NCBI GenBank assembly: GCA_949316235.1
Contig: OX438757.1
Coordinates: forward strand, 13,076,657 to 13,140,656
Direction of reading: 5' to 3'
DNA length: 64,000 nt
Origin: Oegoconia quadripuncta
Lineage: Eukaryota > Arthropoda > Insecta > Lepidoptera > Autostichidae
The position numbers and the translations under genes were made by a program. Below the pieces are notes generated by a model. That model had not been told where the DNA came from. It searched no databases and saw only the letters and a list, made by a program, of their open reading frames with translations. The stretch's first letter is position 1. Every line of letters starts with the position of its first letter. Shown one piece after another: positions 27,001 through 35,188 of this stretch.

Positions 27001-27550
27001 GAGTCACGTAGGGCACGTGTGATTGTCTATCCTTCTTTTACGACAACACTACTGAATCGATCATGTTGAAATTTGGCAGAGAGGTAGCCTTGGACCCGGA
27101 AAAAGATATAGGTTACTTTTTATGCTGAAAAAGTCCGTAATAAAGTAATTCCCAGTAGGCGGGAAAACTAGTAGTAATATAATTAGGTTGTACTTTCAAG
27201 CTGGTGGCTTCAAATCCAGTGGGGTTTATTACGATACTAGCTTTCCACCCGCGATTTCGTCCGCGTGGATGCCGATAAGATATAAATTATCACTAAACTT
27301 GATTATACATATAAATCTTCCCGGAACAAAGTCGGCAGACGCGGATAGCCACTTTATTTAATACTATTCAGGGAAGAGATATCGACTTCCCACTATTTCA
27401 TTTCAGCATTGGAAGGGAGTACTAAATCCAAAGTTTAAGAACTACTGGGCAGACCATACTGAAATGGACAATTTACTAGATTATAGAGATTTTGACACGG
27501 AAAAGGGACAAATCGTGCCATATACTTTGCCAGTACCTAAAGAGATATAG
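41..27550 (+). CDS. ADCY10: Soluble adenylyl cyclase (ADCY10-type), 3' part, 23 exons
   Basis: Partial gene; the 5' part with the cyclase domains lies before the window. Exons read with GT-AG borders: 41-191, 1012-1252, 1907-2036, 2775-2988, 4143-4275, 4785-4925, 6130-6276, 6972-7075, 7427-7534, 10635-10775, 11700-11745, 12078-12281, 15018-15163, 16266-16441, 17760-17919, 19947-20081, 20764-20885, 21392-21591, 22735-22900, 23261-23408, 24683-24789, 25890-26028, 27407-27550 (stop TAG). All phases join, giving about 1133 residues; family proteins are about 1600. The family enzyme makes cAMP and responds to bicarbonate and calcium. Family hallmarks seen: a P-loop ATPase Walker B region (AEHIDDESW), LTPFEKMLLKCGSVLGD, LHGRALLYLE followed by a CxxC, and TPR-like helices (about 16300-26000). 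The Walker B acidic pair reads EK where DE is usual. AATAAA lies at 27711. Weakest borders: the acceptors at 17760 and 22735. Introns are full of transposon remnants. Confidence 0.9.
221..275 (+). repeat. Lepidopteran dispersed repeat fragment
   Basis: ACCGGCCAAGTGCGTGTCGG then GATTCCGTAG, a motif I know as very common in moth and butterfly genomes. Only this short piece is present. Confidence 0.4.
302..867 (-). repeat. Composite repeat: tRNA-derived SINE plus reversed SINE-1 (copy a)
   Basis: 302-520 has a tRNA-like head on +: A box at about 374-393, B box GGTTCGATTCC at 413-423, then a GTGTGATGAATACGAACA body. 520-867 is SINE-1 in reverse, its head (GGTTCGATCCC, GGCTCAATG) at the right end. 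The whole unit recurs at 10772-11309. Confidence 0.75.
1398..1527 (-). repeat. SINE-1, head half
   Basis: Reverse-strand head of SINE-1: CCGCCTCCGTGGCTCAATGT, then the B box GGTTTGATCCCCAGCGGGG and GTACATGTTTAAGTACTCGG. The tail half is missing. Confidence 0.75.
1690..1895 (+). mobile_element. LINE 3' tail fragment
   Basis: Ends GGGAAGCTTATGTTCAGCAG TGGAC then a GATGATGATATT run, a common insect LINE tail. It lies just before ADCY10 exon 1907-2036. Similar tails lie at 40230-40265, 45300-45490, 55040-55100 and 62700-62770. Confidence 0.5.
3225..3480 (-). repeat. Dispersed repeat R
   Basis: Reversed copy of the sequence at 17935-18225 and 63500-63790. Shared blocks include GGGTTGGTTCTATTCT, TTTGGGTGTTCCAAACATTA and CACACGTGACAGGG. 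Probably a LINE tail; no ORF is kept. Confidence 0.65.
3640..3866 (-). repeat. SINE-1, internally deleted
   Basis: Tail (CACCTGATGTTAAGTG-like) and body are present, but the B-box segment between 3818 and 3825 is lost. Confidence 0.7.
4415..4655 (-). repeat. SINE-3, full length (reverse)
   Basis: Head at the right end: B box GGGTTCGAATCCCGC reversed at 4608-4622. The tail at left reads TAGTTGCTTAGTGTGGAACT then AGATGGCGCTGTGTG (reversed). Confidence 0.75.
5640..5880 (-). pseudogene. Non-LTR retrotransposon ORF2 C-terminal fragment
   Basis: The - strand reads YGKRMFTYEGAQLFNNLPSD then IKKITSYNQYKKKLFLHV, the familiar 'LFNSLP...FKKxL' end of a Jockey/CR1-like reverse transcriptase ORF. Truncated, in an ADCY10 intron. 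Confidence 0.65.
6335..6715 (+). pseudogene. Non-LTR retrotransposon ORF2 C-terminal fragment
   Basis: Reads YSRLLEKFSLPTLKTRRLLL then DCMFLYSLLHNNIDC, NYNLPSRSLRIREL, and after a stop YLTDVDIF-like remnants. This resembles the C-terminal region of a Jockey-like reverse transcriptase ORF. It has one or more stops and no start. Confidence 0.65.
7540..7930 (+). repeat. Dispersed repeat of unknown type
   Basis: Part of it (about 7800-7885, CCTTCAATTGAAATTAACCG then CATGACCTCCAAAGCACGG) resembles 57045-57130. No recognised protein. It lies in the ADCY10 intron upstream of the recombinase gene. Confidence 0.4.
8100..8155. promoter_or_regulatory. Cluster of TATCGAT motifs
   Basis: CCTATCGATAGTATCGATAC then TATCGATGA: three overlapping TATCGAT units, one a full TATCGATA, the site bound by DREF-type factors in insects. 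It lies 0.9 kb before the recombinase gene. It may be only a repeat edge. Confidence 0.3.
8657..8722 (+). repeat. SINE-1 head fragment
   Basis: TCCGTGGCTCAATGTAAACA through GGTTCGATCCCCAACGGGG. Head only, about 300 bases upstream of the tyrosine recombinase gene. Confidence 0.7.
9029..10338 (+). CDS. Crypton-type tyrosine recombinase, two exons
   Basis: Complete 394-residue tyrosine recombinase inside an intron of the ADCY10-type gene, on the same strand. Exons are 9029-9451 and 9577-10338; the 125-base intron has donor GTCAGT and acceptor TTTCAG, and the frame stays open. The N-terminal 130 residues look like a SAM-like core-binding domain (SVEVYLQAYENF, YKPSTLWSQYSMLKS). The catalytic half has R153 (GACRRQEL), a lysine in the beta-hairpin (K177 or nearby), H254 and R257 (HSFRR), H277 or W280 (HGGW) and the nucleophile Y289 (VAEGYI). 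A proline-rich stretch follows at about 325-340, then a tail GNVVLHFSNCSGFYN. No reverse transcriptase is seen nearby, which favours Crypton over DIRS or Ngaro elements. Cryptons lack terminal inverted repeats, and I could not fix the element's ends. It may be an active element, a recent relic or a captured host gene. Confidence 0.85.
10772..11309 (-). repeat. Composite repeat (copy b), starting at an ADCY10 splice donor
   Basis: Same composite as 302-867. The first 220 bases are almost identical; the SINE-1 half has more differences. It begins TTTGGTTAGTC, so the donor GTTAGT of ADCY10 exon 10635-10775 lies within it. Confidence 0.8.
11950..12037 (-). repeat. SINE-2 head fragment
   Basis: AAACTCATTGGTAGATGGCC then CTGGGAATCGAACCCGGACC, the reversed head of SINE-2, 40 bases before ADCY10 exon 12078-12281. 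Confidence 0.7.
12326..12915. mobile_element. MITE-C with an inserted SINE-3 tail
   Basis: Inverted ends: left TATACCGGATGAGTTTTTTT then GGAAAAAAATAGGGCATA, right TATTTTTTCCTTACGG then AAAAACTCATCCAGTATA. A SINE-3 tail (about 12495-12565) sits inside. Same family as 23638, 52385 and 59143. Confidence 0.7.
12911..13746. mobile_element. Foldback element with about 275-base inverted arms
   Basis: Arms 12911-13186 and 13470-13746 are near-identical in reverse; the tips read TACAGGGCGTCCCAAAGTTA and its complement. TA at both edges fits a TA target. Each arm holds GGTTCGATTCCCAGCC, a tRNA-like B box. Confidence 0.8.
13752..13846 (-). repeat. SINE-3 tail fragment
   Basis: CACACAGCGCCATCTAGTTC and CTTGTGTTGTGGATACCAG, the reversed tail of SINE-3. 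It is wedged between a foldback element and a LINE end. Confidence 0.6.
13851..14017 (+). mobile_element. LINE 3' end with poly-A tail
   Basis: Reads GTFKKRAYIFLKGRQRIC then CDPFGV, the usual end of a Jockey/CR1-like ORF2, followed by a short 3' region and a run of about 18 A at 13996-14017. The 5' part is missing. The same sequence is found reversed at 24018-24240. Confidence 0.75.
14250..14680 (-). pseudogene. CR1/Jockey-like LINE ORF2 3' end
   Basis: The - strand encodes LQSLEHRRKVSGLSEFYRIH, then ECALELHNLIPPS, AKAWNSLPASVFPES and IFKSRVNRHLL, the typical C-terminal tail of a non-LTR retrotransposon reverse transcriptase ORF. It is truncated at the 5' side and lies in an ADCY10 intron. 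The 3' noncoding part (GGATACGCATTTGACTACAA on +) also matches 30095-30265. Confidence 0.8.
14767..14923. mobile_element. MITE-A (foldback)
   Basis: Tips ATTGGTGTCGATTCGGATGT and its reverse, inner arms AACTAAACTAAAACCAGTTT, short centre GTCTCTTTCTCCCTGG. Further copies at 23703-23857 and 42435-42587. Confidence 0.8.
15935..16065 (-). mobile_element. RTE-like LINE 3' tail fragment
   Basis: On + it reads TATCCCGCGAGA-type sequence ending GGCGAAGCCGCGGGCGAAAA, the reverse of the RTE tail seen at 21700-22048. Confidence 0.5.
16933..17278. mobile_element. PIF/Harbinger-like MITE with TTA target duplication
   Basis: Tips GGCCCGTATTAATAAACC and GGTTTATTAATACAGGCC are inverted repeats. They are flanked by TTA on both sides (16930-16932 and 17279-17281), the usual target of PIF/Harbinger elements. 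346 bases, no ORF. A 3' half copy lies at 58275-58432. Confidence 0.8.
17469..17505. repeat. Perfect 37-base palindrome
   Basis: 16-base arms CCAGAGATTTTATATA and complement around TATAA. It could form a cruciform; it may be a microsatellite-like relic. Confidence 0.8.
17935..18225 (+). repeat. Dispersed repeat R
   Basis: AGAATAGAACCAACCCGTCT then GGCGACTAAAGG, TCTATAGATTTGCACG, GTTTGGAACACCCAAACCG and GGGATAAAGGTCGTGAC. Starts just after ADCY10 exon 17760-17919. Confidence 0.65.
18230..19470. other. ADCY10 intron stretch without clear features
   Basis: Only weak RTE-like tail text at 19075-19145 (AAAGGTAGCCTGGGACCCGG). Likewise little is recognisable at 2037-2774, 5000-5640, 15250-15930, 20886-21391 and 26040-26690. 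Confidence 0.4.
19480..19787 (+). repeat. SINE-1, full length
   Basis: Runs from CCGCCTCCGTGGCTCAATG through B box GGTTCGATCCCCAGC and a body (GCCGCCAAACAGCAA, GGTTGTCAGAGATAAGATAG) to a tail ending in A residues. About 305 bases; a good reference copy. Confidence 0.85.
19787..19890 (-). mobile_element. RTE-like LINE 3' tail fragment
   Basis: Contains GACGAAGCCGCGGGCAGAAA and TTAGAATCGGTTCATTT, the reverse of an RTE tail. It directly follows the SINE at 19480-19787. Confidence 0.5.
20430..20560 (+). repeat. SINE-3 body and tail fragment
   Basis: GTGTGATGAATACGAACATT TATTCCCGAG, GCTTTGCTTAGTTTGGGAC. Head missing. Confidence 0.6.
21700..22048 (+). mobile_element. Two adjacent RTE-like LINE 3' tails
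   Basis: Two similar units in direct repeat, 21716-21882 and 21888-22048. Each starts CTAGTTTTCCGCCCGCGAC or CTAGCTTTCCGCCCGCGAC and ends with AACAAACATACA and CAAACTT, the usual RTE 3' tail of lepidopteran genomes. No coding part remains. Confidence 0.65.
22193..22518. mobile_element. TIR element in ADCY10 intron
   Basis: Left CGCAGTCTCGACATAGATAG then CACCGATTTCGGTCGTTAA; right TTAACGACCGAAATCGG then TATCTATGTCGAGACTGCGG. No transposase is visible. Confidence 0.7.
23143..23238. mobile_element. Short MITE 22 bases before an ADCY10 exon
   Basis: Left tip CCCCAGTATTTTAAATGGTT, right tip GACCGTTTAGAACACGGG. Related to 29655-29797. Confidence 0.55.
23703..23857. mobile_element. MITE-A (foldback), nested in MITE-C
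   Basis: Same structure as 14767-14923, with AACAGTACGATGCGACGG in the centre. Confidence 0.8.
24018..24240 (-). mobile_element. LINE 3' end with poly-A tail (reverse)
   Basis: Begins on + with a run of about 35 T, then the reverse complement of the unit at 13851-14017. It lies inside the MITE at 23638-24330, so it inserted after that element did. Confidence 0.75.
25495..25845 (-). repeat. SINE-2, full length (reverse)
   Basis: Begins with CATCATCATCAACTCAGCCC and ends CGCTGAGCCACCGACGCT. A CACGATGTTTTCCTTA segment is duplicated in the middle. It lies just upstream of ADCY10 exon 25890-26028. Confidence 0.8.
26700..26765 (+). repeat. SINE-2 tail fragment
   Basis: AGCCCTGCAGTGGGATGTTT then CTGATAATGATGAAG. 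Tail only. Confidence 0.6.
27040..27310 (+). mobile_element. RTE-like LINE tail fragments
   Basis: Two pieces: 27060-27140 (GAAATTTGGCAGAGAGGTAG then CGGAAAAAGATATAGGTTAC) and 27236-27310 (CTAGCTTTCCACCCGCGATT). Both are standard RTE tail motifs. A related piece lies at 19080-19140. Confidence 0.5.
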
Positions 27551-28084
27551 AAAGAAACCTGTCGTTGCATATACCGTCACATTCTCGCTCGTGGTGGCAA
27601 GTAGTGATACTTGAGTGCCATTTTTATTACAGAAAGAAGTTAATTAGGTTTAATTTGTTTTAGTTATGTAGTCAATTAAACGAAGTTAGTTACATTTATT
27701 TAGGAAGAGTAATAAAGTTATGAAACCTTAACTATTTGGTGTTTTTGTAACTAGGTCTCTAAATTTAATTTACTTAATTATATTTATAACGGAAAGTTCT
27801 TCTTAATACACGTGGACATTATTACACTGGCACGATAGAGTTGGTTTATAATTGAAGCCTGTGGAGGGCGGATCCAGCTTTCGACACCGAGGTTCCATAT
27901 TACATAATAATAATTTCTCTTTTTTGTACAATAAGGCTTAAAGCTTACCATAAAACCCTTACTTTACCCTTTTTTTCGAGGGTATTAAATAAAATGACAG
28001 CCCAGGGGGAATGGTCATGAATCCCACAACGTCTGTAGCAGAATAATTATTAGAAATTCATTTTATTTTATTTACAACTAGTTA

Positions 28085-28376
28085 GCGCGTGGCATCAATC
28101 TTATACCTGGTGTTAAGTGAAGATTAGGCCGGAGATGGAAGCGCGCTCATCCAGAACCCCCAACGTATTTGAGGGATTAGCTATCTTATCTCTAACGGGC
28201 GGAACACGCTATCAACATTGCTGCTTGGCGGCAGACTTAGATAAAATGGTGGTAGCTAACCAGGCGACGTTTTAAAAATATTCTAGCGCCAACCAAACCG
28301 AGTACTAAATATGTATCCCGCTGGGAGTCGAACTCGCGACCTCCATTTGTGAGTCTCACGTTGTTTACAATGTAGA
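28085..28376 (-). repeat. SINE-1, decayed
   Basis: Reverse copy with several changes; B box read as GAGTTCGACTCCCAGCGGG. Confidence 0.7.
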
Positions 28377-28384
28377 TTTGTATT

Positions 28385-28560
28385 ATTACGCGGTAGCTTT
28401 ATTTCATACTGTACAGATGCAGACCTCCACCGTCTTCAATGTAATTTCAATGAGCCACGAAGACGGTGGAGGTCTGCATCATTACAGCATAGTCCTCTTC
28501 ATAGCTCGTGGCGTGACGTCTTCATGAAGACGATGAAGGTCTGCATCTGTACAGTATGAA
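28385..28560. repeat. Clustered inverted repeats
   Basis: GATGCAGACCTCCACCGTCT is repeated in inverse as AGACGGTGGAGGTCTGCATC at about 28460, and a third arm (GAAGGTCTGCATCTGTACAG) lies at about 28535. Adjacent to a SINE-1 head. Confidence 0.6.
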
Positions 28561-28599
28561 AAATAATACATCGCAATAATACCATCAATCAAACTTAAA

Positions 28600-28760
28600 A
28601 CGACATAAATGGCCCTCATAAGAAGGCTCAAGGTCACATAACGAGCTATGGAGAAGCAATGCTCGGTGTTACGCATCGTGATCGAATCGGGAATTAAGAA
28701 ATACGTAGGCGAATAGCCCAACGGATTAGTAAGTTGAAGTGGACAGGGCACATAGTATAG
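28600..28760 (+). pseudogene. Decayed RTE-like reverse transcriptase fragment
   Basis: Broken frames spell RAMEK, then DRIGN, EIRRRIAQRI and KLKWTGHI, matching the common 'RAMERAMLG...IRRRT...KLKWQWAGHI' end of an insect LINE ORF. At least one frameshift and one stop are visible. Confidence 0.6.
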
Positions 28761-29034
28761 TCACCGAAATTTACAAATAAATTTTTCGTAAGAATAACAA
28801 ATTAAATACACATTAATTTATACTTATAAATTAAACTTTGAAGGAAGAAAGTTTTGTTTGTTTCAATAAAATACTTAACATTATAGATTTTAAACAAATA
28901 TTTCAAGTATTTCATTTTAGTTGTCCTTCCAATGTGTTCATAACTTAAAAGGAGCACGACAGGTAAATTTCCCTTCTGAACCACCAAAGGGGCATAATGG
29001 GGCATTCGAATTTATCCGTCGTACCCCAGGGGGC

Positions 29035-29160
29035 ACAGTCTGGGTGTTTAGCGGAGCAGTCGTCCATTAATCATAAATGTTTATACGTAGCGGGATTCAA
29101 ACCCGCAGCCGTTGGTTTCGACGGCAGTACAACTACCTACTAAACCAATTGGACGACGTT
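29035..29160 (-). repeat. SINE-3 head fragment
   Basis: GTAGCGGGATTCAAACCCGC is the reversed B box; CTACTAAACCAATTGG is the reversed A-box side. Confidence 0.55.
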
Positions 29161-29654
29161 TGGTCTCCTTTGCTGTTTGCCTAGGTTTAGTAGTCAATAT
29201 CAAAAATTATAAGGAGTTGGTGTTTTTGATCACGGTTTGGGTAGTCGCCATTTACTGACTATAGTTAGGTAGGATTGAATAAGCAATCGCTTTTCATTTT
29301 GTTCGATTGTGGATTATACATAATCACGCTACGAATAGGTAAGTATATCGCATTTTGAAGATTTGAAACTGCATCGATTTGCGTATTGTCTACGAATGAA
29401 TGTTTTCCGATTATTCATTGTAATGCCAGTTTTATTTATTATCCCAGATCATAAGTAACATTTTTAGTATAATATATGGTATTTAGGTAAGATATAATAC
29501 AAATAAATTATTTTGGAATGAAATGTAAAATTGTAATCAATCAACCATTAATTAATAATTTGTTTACGACACCTATTTACAAATTTATTTAAAACTACTT
29601 CAACAAGCATTTCTCACATCTCAAAGTTAATTTAGGTACTGTCGATCATTACGC

Positions 29655-29797
29655 ATACCAGCCCCCGTATTCTAAATGGTTGGTATCGAGTTTCAAATTT
29701 CGAATAGGTAGTCTAGCAAACAAAAATATGTTCAAAAGAAACTTTCAGATACCGAATCGAATATCGACTGTCGAACCATTTAGAATACTAACCATTT
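29655..29797. mobile_element. Short MITE
   Basis: Tips CCCGTATTCTAAATGGTTGG and AACCATTTAGAATAC, inner GGTATCGAGTTTCAAATTTC against ATCGAATATCGACTG. Confidence 0.6.
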
Positions 29798-30094
29798 AGA
29801 AAAAAAAAACCCAAAAAACTAAGCCATTAATAGAAAAATACTTAGTACACAACACTGGTACAGATATTTGGCATTCTTCCACTTTCTGGGAAAAAAAAAA
29901 TTATCCCATATTTTCTGTTTTAGTAATAAAAGATCTAGTTGCCGTGAATGCTGTGGTGTGATCAATTTGTATAGAAAAATCTGTAATCTGAGTACCTACC
30001 AAGTATGATTACTTCGACATTTTTATTTGTTGTATAAAAAATAAAAGTGGCGAAATAATACCAGCAATTACCTAAGGTCTATTTCATTCACCAC

Positions 30095-30265
30095 TAGACC
30101 CCACCGGCATTCCCCGGCGGAATCTCGTTTTTCGAAATCCTTCAAGAACAGGGTGGGAGTGGATGAGCATTGACTGAGATCAGGTGCTTCATGTTCGATA
30201 ACATCATCACTTTCCATCAGGTGAGATCGTGGTCAAACGCGTATCCAGTTCATCATAAAGAAAAC
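30095..30265 (+). mobile_element. LINE 3' end fragment
   Basis: Matches the reverse complement of 14260-14420: FKNRVGVDEH-like coding remnants, then the shared tail ending CGCGTATCCAGTTCATCATAA. Badly decayed. Confidence 0.6.
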
Positions 30266-30269
30266 ATTA

Positions 30270-33170
30270 TGGTTCAACTTCATGCGTCAGAGGGAGAAAC
30301 ATTGTAGCCTCAATATAGAGTTTTATATTCAAGAATGGTTCTATTATTGTGTTCGAAGCTTGTTGAAAATTGTTTTCGCAGAAAACGGTGCAGTCATGTT
30401 TTTGGTTTACTTATGTAAAATAAGTATGGGCATTATAAGAATAAATATGTTCATAAAATAGGTACTTATCCACATATCATAATGTAGTCCAAAAATAAGC
30501 ATTTTTTTATGGAGTCAGACCTCCTTATTAGCTAACTTCAATGGTAAGGAACATCATTGGCACCTATCTAATTCGACTAATGATGAATTTGAATGAATGA
30601 AACCATTGAAGTCAGCATTAGATCCCCTGATCCTAATTCCTCTATCATTAAAAACCTTACAGTGAGATAAAAGATTATAGTTGAATAAATAAATAAACAC
30701 AAGACTAACAGACAAATGGGAAATGTATAGATACACTAAAATTTTCATGTTTAAAACCAGCACTTTAGAGAAAATCTATGTATTATAGTTTACATTTAGT
30801 CCAGTAAGCAAATTATTTCACTTTTATTTTTTGATAAATTTTTCTCAATTTTACAACTACCCAACGAAATATTTTTGGATAATATATTGTCGCTAAAATA
30901 AAATTGTGTTTACTTAATGATAAACATTAGCGAAGGAATCATCCAATTTCAACTCCTGATGTATAAAAACCATTGAATTATGCATCAACCATAATCTTTC
31001 TACTCTAATCTTCTTCTTTCGGGAGAGGAGTTATTGTCAGGGTCAATTATCAACACTTTCGTGATTGGACTAATCATAAAATAAATAACATCTCATCAAT
31101 CATTCGAATTATAAATAATTGCTTGGTTCACCACAGCATGTTTACACATAAAAGTTGTTTAACATTTCAAACACACCCGAATTAAGCAGCCTATGTTACA
31201 ATATTAAGAGCTTAATTGTAGTAAAATAAAAATTTACACCCAATTAGGTAAGGAACCTCTTACACAATTAGGTCTAGTAACCATGTTATCCAGGTCTCAA
31301 TTTTCTCCAAAGCCAGTTGTATATCAATAATTTATCAATATTACTGAACAATAAAATCTCAAATATAGACTGGGTTTCATTTCAATTCAGCATTCAGACA
31401 AAATGAGACAGGGAAATGAAATGAACTTCATCACCAACTGTTACTGTTATGCTTGAACAATAGTCTAGAAATAAAAACTAATTTTTATCACAGTAAAACA
31501 TTAGGCAAAGGAACTATCACTATTAAAATTATTACTAGAACCATCTAACATTTTTTAGCCTTTGATTAGCCTTGTTTTAAATATTTTGTTGTTTTTAGTA
31601 AGAATTATACGAAATGCTAAAAGATGTGTTTAGTTATTTCCATAATAAAGCCCACATATCAATATTAATTTTTCTAGCCCTTAGTTCCGGAGATTTATTT
31701 AAATTATTTGTCTTCCCTTTCACCCCCTTAGGAGTAGAAGTTTAAAAAATCCCTTCTAGTGAATCTCAATGTAAACTAAGCAGCTGCCTTTTATCATTGG
31801 CTTTCGGCTGTGCAACAATCTTTGGGTCAGTCAGTTAGTAAGGATATTGCCTTTCATATTAACAATTATAATCAATCAAACCTGATGTTAAGTGCAGATG
31901 AGGCCACTAAAGATGACCAAGATGACAAAACCATTATTGTCAGACAAAGCCATTGCTATTTGGTTACTAGACCTACAAATATTATTAACACCACATTTTC
32001 AAACTCAAATGTGTAAAATATCCCATGCCCAGAAATGTTCATGTCTTTTGCCTATTTAAAAAATTATGCACATCTAATATCTATCAGTGTTACAATATAT
32101 ATTTAGTCTTACTCCATTTTGAAACGAGTTCTTGCATTTTTTCTAACTTTCATTTCTATCCAATTCAGCAGTGTGTCAAGTACTTATAATGTATTACTTA
32201 ATAACTGTTAGATCTCATATAGTTGGCAATATATCAAGCATGAAACTCGTGAGTACTAAGGTTAAAATAAAGGTCATGTGAGCAAAGAGGATGTTATCAT
32301 CACTTGACTTGCTTTCAACTGTACAAAAGAAAATTATGTTCAAAAAGAGAAACGCACTTATAATAATAATAATTTAAAAACAACTGAATTTAGAACAATA
32401 GTAAATAGCAAATCAGACCAAATTTAAAATGCATATCTCTTTAAGTATTTATATACACAAAGTGTTTTTAACACTTATGATAACTGTTGCAAAGATCACA
32501 ATAAGTATGTACCTATTATTTTTATTCAGTGTTATGTAGTCACTACATAGTCACTGATAGAACGATAATCAAACAAAAAACATATCAAGTAGTTACATTA
32601 CATACGTACATTGAGTTATCTAAAATTCTACAACAATTATTTTTCATTTACAAACCTGTGGACTCATTCCATGTGATTTCATACCATGCTACAGGCCGGA
32701 AAACACATGAAGTACTTTACCCACTTTTTACAAAGTCTTGTAATTTATTACATTTTATATAAATCCCTTCTCAATTTTTTTGTAGCACTTGCTACTGTTG
32801 AAAAAAATAATAATTAACAGTTTTAGGGTAAATGTTCATTAGTTAGCAAACTATGCACACTTTCCAGTGTGAATGGAGCAGACTTCATACAGACTGTTTT
32901 CAACTAACAACAATGAAGATACGTTGAAGTGCTTCCACTGCAAAACAAGTTTTCTGGTTGCAAGTTAATCCTGATGGACTTCATCAGGGTCTGCTCCACC
33001 AACAGTAGAACATGAGCTTTCCTGATCAATGCAATACAAATGCAAAGAGGAATAATGATCCAGAAACACATAAAATAGAGATTCCATAGAGACTTGAACA
33101 CAACTGGTACTGGCTACTAATGGACATCCAACCTTATTGTCAATTCATGATAATTTCGCATTCAATCACA
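30270..33170. other. AT-rich stretch, no gene or repeat recognised
   Basis: 2.9 kb downstream of the NEURL2-type gene. Its right part probably includes that gene's 3'UTR. No ORF with protein-like content, and no element matching others in the window. Confidence 0.5.
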
Positions 33171-33173
33171 AAT

Positions 33174-34113
33174 CTATGAAAGTAAAAAGTCTTTTAAGCA
33201 TTTCGGCAAAGGCAACGATTTCACCGATCCATTATTGTTTACATGCTGTAATATTGCATCTCTGCAGACATTTTGTAGAGTTTTCACTGAAATGAAAATG
33301 TAAAGGTATTTTGAAATAGTCAAAGTTTTTAAAAAATAGCAAACAAATAACAAACTAATACTAAAGTGTATAATTTGACATAAAACTACACTCACCTCCA
33401 TATAGTTGGACAATCTTCACTTGCTTTGTGGTTCCGTAAACATCAACAACTGCATGCAACGGTCCTCTGGTGTATGGTATTGCCTTAGTACAAGGACCTT
33501 GGTCCTCTCCATTTATTATAAAATGCATTTCTGCTAACTCAGGATCATCTTTATTGTTTTTAGAACATGGAACAAACATCACACCTATACGACTGCCAGC
33601 ATCCATAGGCAAAATACCCTGTGGGGTACCATTTTGTGACAATGTCTGTGGTTTAAGGATCATTTTGGATATGTAACCACGCGGTGTTCGCACGCTGTGA
33701 CCGTCACCTAACACAGATGTTCGTGGTTCGTTTTCGCGGCGCCCGCTCGTTCCTTGATTGACGAGCTCAATTAGAACATTGTTTTGCGACTTTGAAATTG
33801 GAAATATCCATGACATACCAGTGTTTGCAAGGTCTGGCAGCGCGTACTGCGGCAAACCCTTATCGCCAAGAGCCGCTGTCTGTGGGTCGAGCAGCGTTAG
33901 TCCTAGTCTCATATGCCCGCTCCATCCTCGCTCCGTCTTCTCAATCTCGACTAGGAATATTTCTCCTGGCAGCAGCGGCTTCTCACTGAACGTCAAGCCA
34001 TGTGCAAAACTGGCTTTTCTGTATGCAACAGTGTTCTCTTCAAACAAAATAATATTGGAGCCATGATAGTGATGAAATCTGGACAACATGGCTACATTAC
34101 ATTCGGCCACCAT
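33174..34113 (-). CDS. NEURL2: NEURL2/Ozz-type protein: NHR domain plus SOCS box
   Basis: Two exons on the - strand, 34113-33396 and 33286-33174, joined through donor GTGAGT and acceptor TTTCAG, giving 276 residues; vertebrate NEURL2 is about 285. The first 150 residues are a neuralized homology repeat: [34 protein letters not shown], then [15 protein letters not shown]. The second exon encodes a SOCS box: [13 protein letters not shown], then [12 protein letters not shown], the elongin and cullin-5 binding halves. The family acts as a substrate receptor of a cullin-RING ubiquitin ligase; this is inferred here from domain order. The ATG at 34113 starts directly before the NHR domain. A TTTATT at 32521 (AATAAA on the - strand) is one possible poly-A signal. 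No same-strand neighbour gene is seen. Confidence 0.93.
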
Positions 34114-35188
34114 TCGTTATTTGTTTTATACTCGATAGGTACACTAAAAATTATAACTTTTTTAGATTCGAAGTCACGGAATTGAAGCAATTAAAAATTA
34201 AAATTCATTTTTCTTTCAAAACAATCGACATCCATCACCGATGTTTGCACAGACTAAAAATTTTAGTTTTGTTGCTGTTGTTTTTTTTTGATCCGTATAG
34301 GATACCATACATCTGAGCCATACAGCCCTGTGTATTATTGTACTACGTTATTCAGGCATCTTCGTGATCGTTCGTTATCTTCGTTCGAATAATGTTGTTC
34401 GCGTGGATGGAAAATATGGAATTACATGGAGGACAATAAAATCTGGTGCACAAAAAGTCCGAGTCTGTGCTGATCCTTTTCACAAAGACATTTAAAAATA
34501 ACTATATTGTTTTATAGTACCTCCTGCTATTTATGGGACTTTGTATATTTCGCAAAGTTTTTTGATAATCATGCACTTAACATAACACACATAAACTGCA
34601 CATACTATGATAAATAAGGATTCCAGCAATATCTAACTCAAGAATGCTCACTAAATAGATAGGCTACTAGCAAAACTAGATCGTTAAGTACTGCTTTTTA
34701 TTGGTGATTCTGAAAACTGAGCGTTAAGCGCATTTTTTAAGCCTACTAAGAAACCATGAAGTCACCTGTTTAGATTTTTAATTTAAATTTGAAAATTTAG
34801 ATCATAATTCAAAAAACGTATTTTTTTCTCTTGAGACCAACATTTACATAATTTTTATCAAAGTTATGAAGCTGATTATTTTATGTATAAAAGTACAAAC
34901 CATGCTGATACAGTTACAAAAAAAAAATTGAAAAAAGTCTTCTACTTTTTGTTTTAGATTTTTTTAAGATAGTCAGGTCGAAAATTCTCAAAAATTCAGA
35001 AAAAAAATCATAACTTGAAAACCGTGAAAAATCGCGGAACATACATGGGGGTGATTCGAATACCCCACGACACGAGGGACCTGTTTTTTTTCTTTGGACG
35101 TCAATCTTCCGGCCACTCTGTAGTAATATAAAAAAAACAACTTATACCAATACACTATAATTATTTCTGTGCCAATAGCTTCTATCCC
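34114..35188. other. Upstream region of the NEURL2-type gene
   Basis: No ORF of note and no clear TATA box. TTCTTGAGACC-type and poly-T runs are present. Probably promoter and 5'UTR near 34114-34400. Confidence 0.4.
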
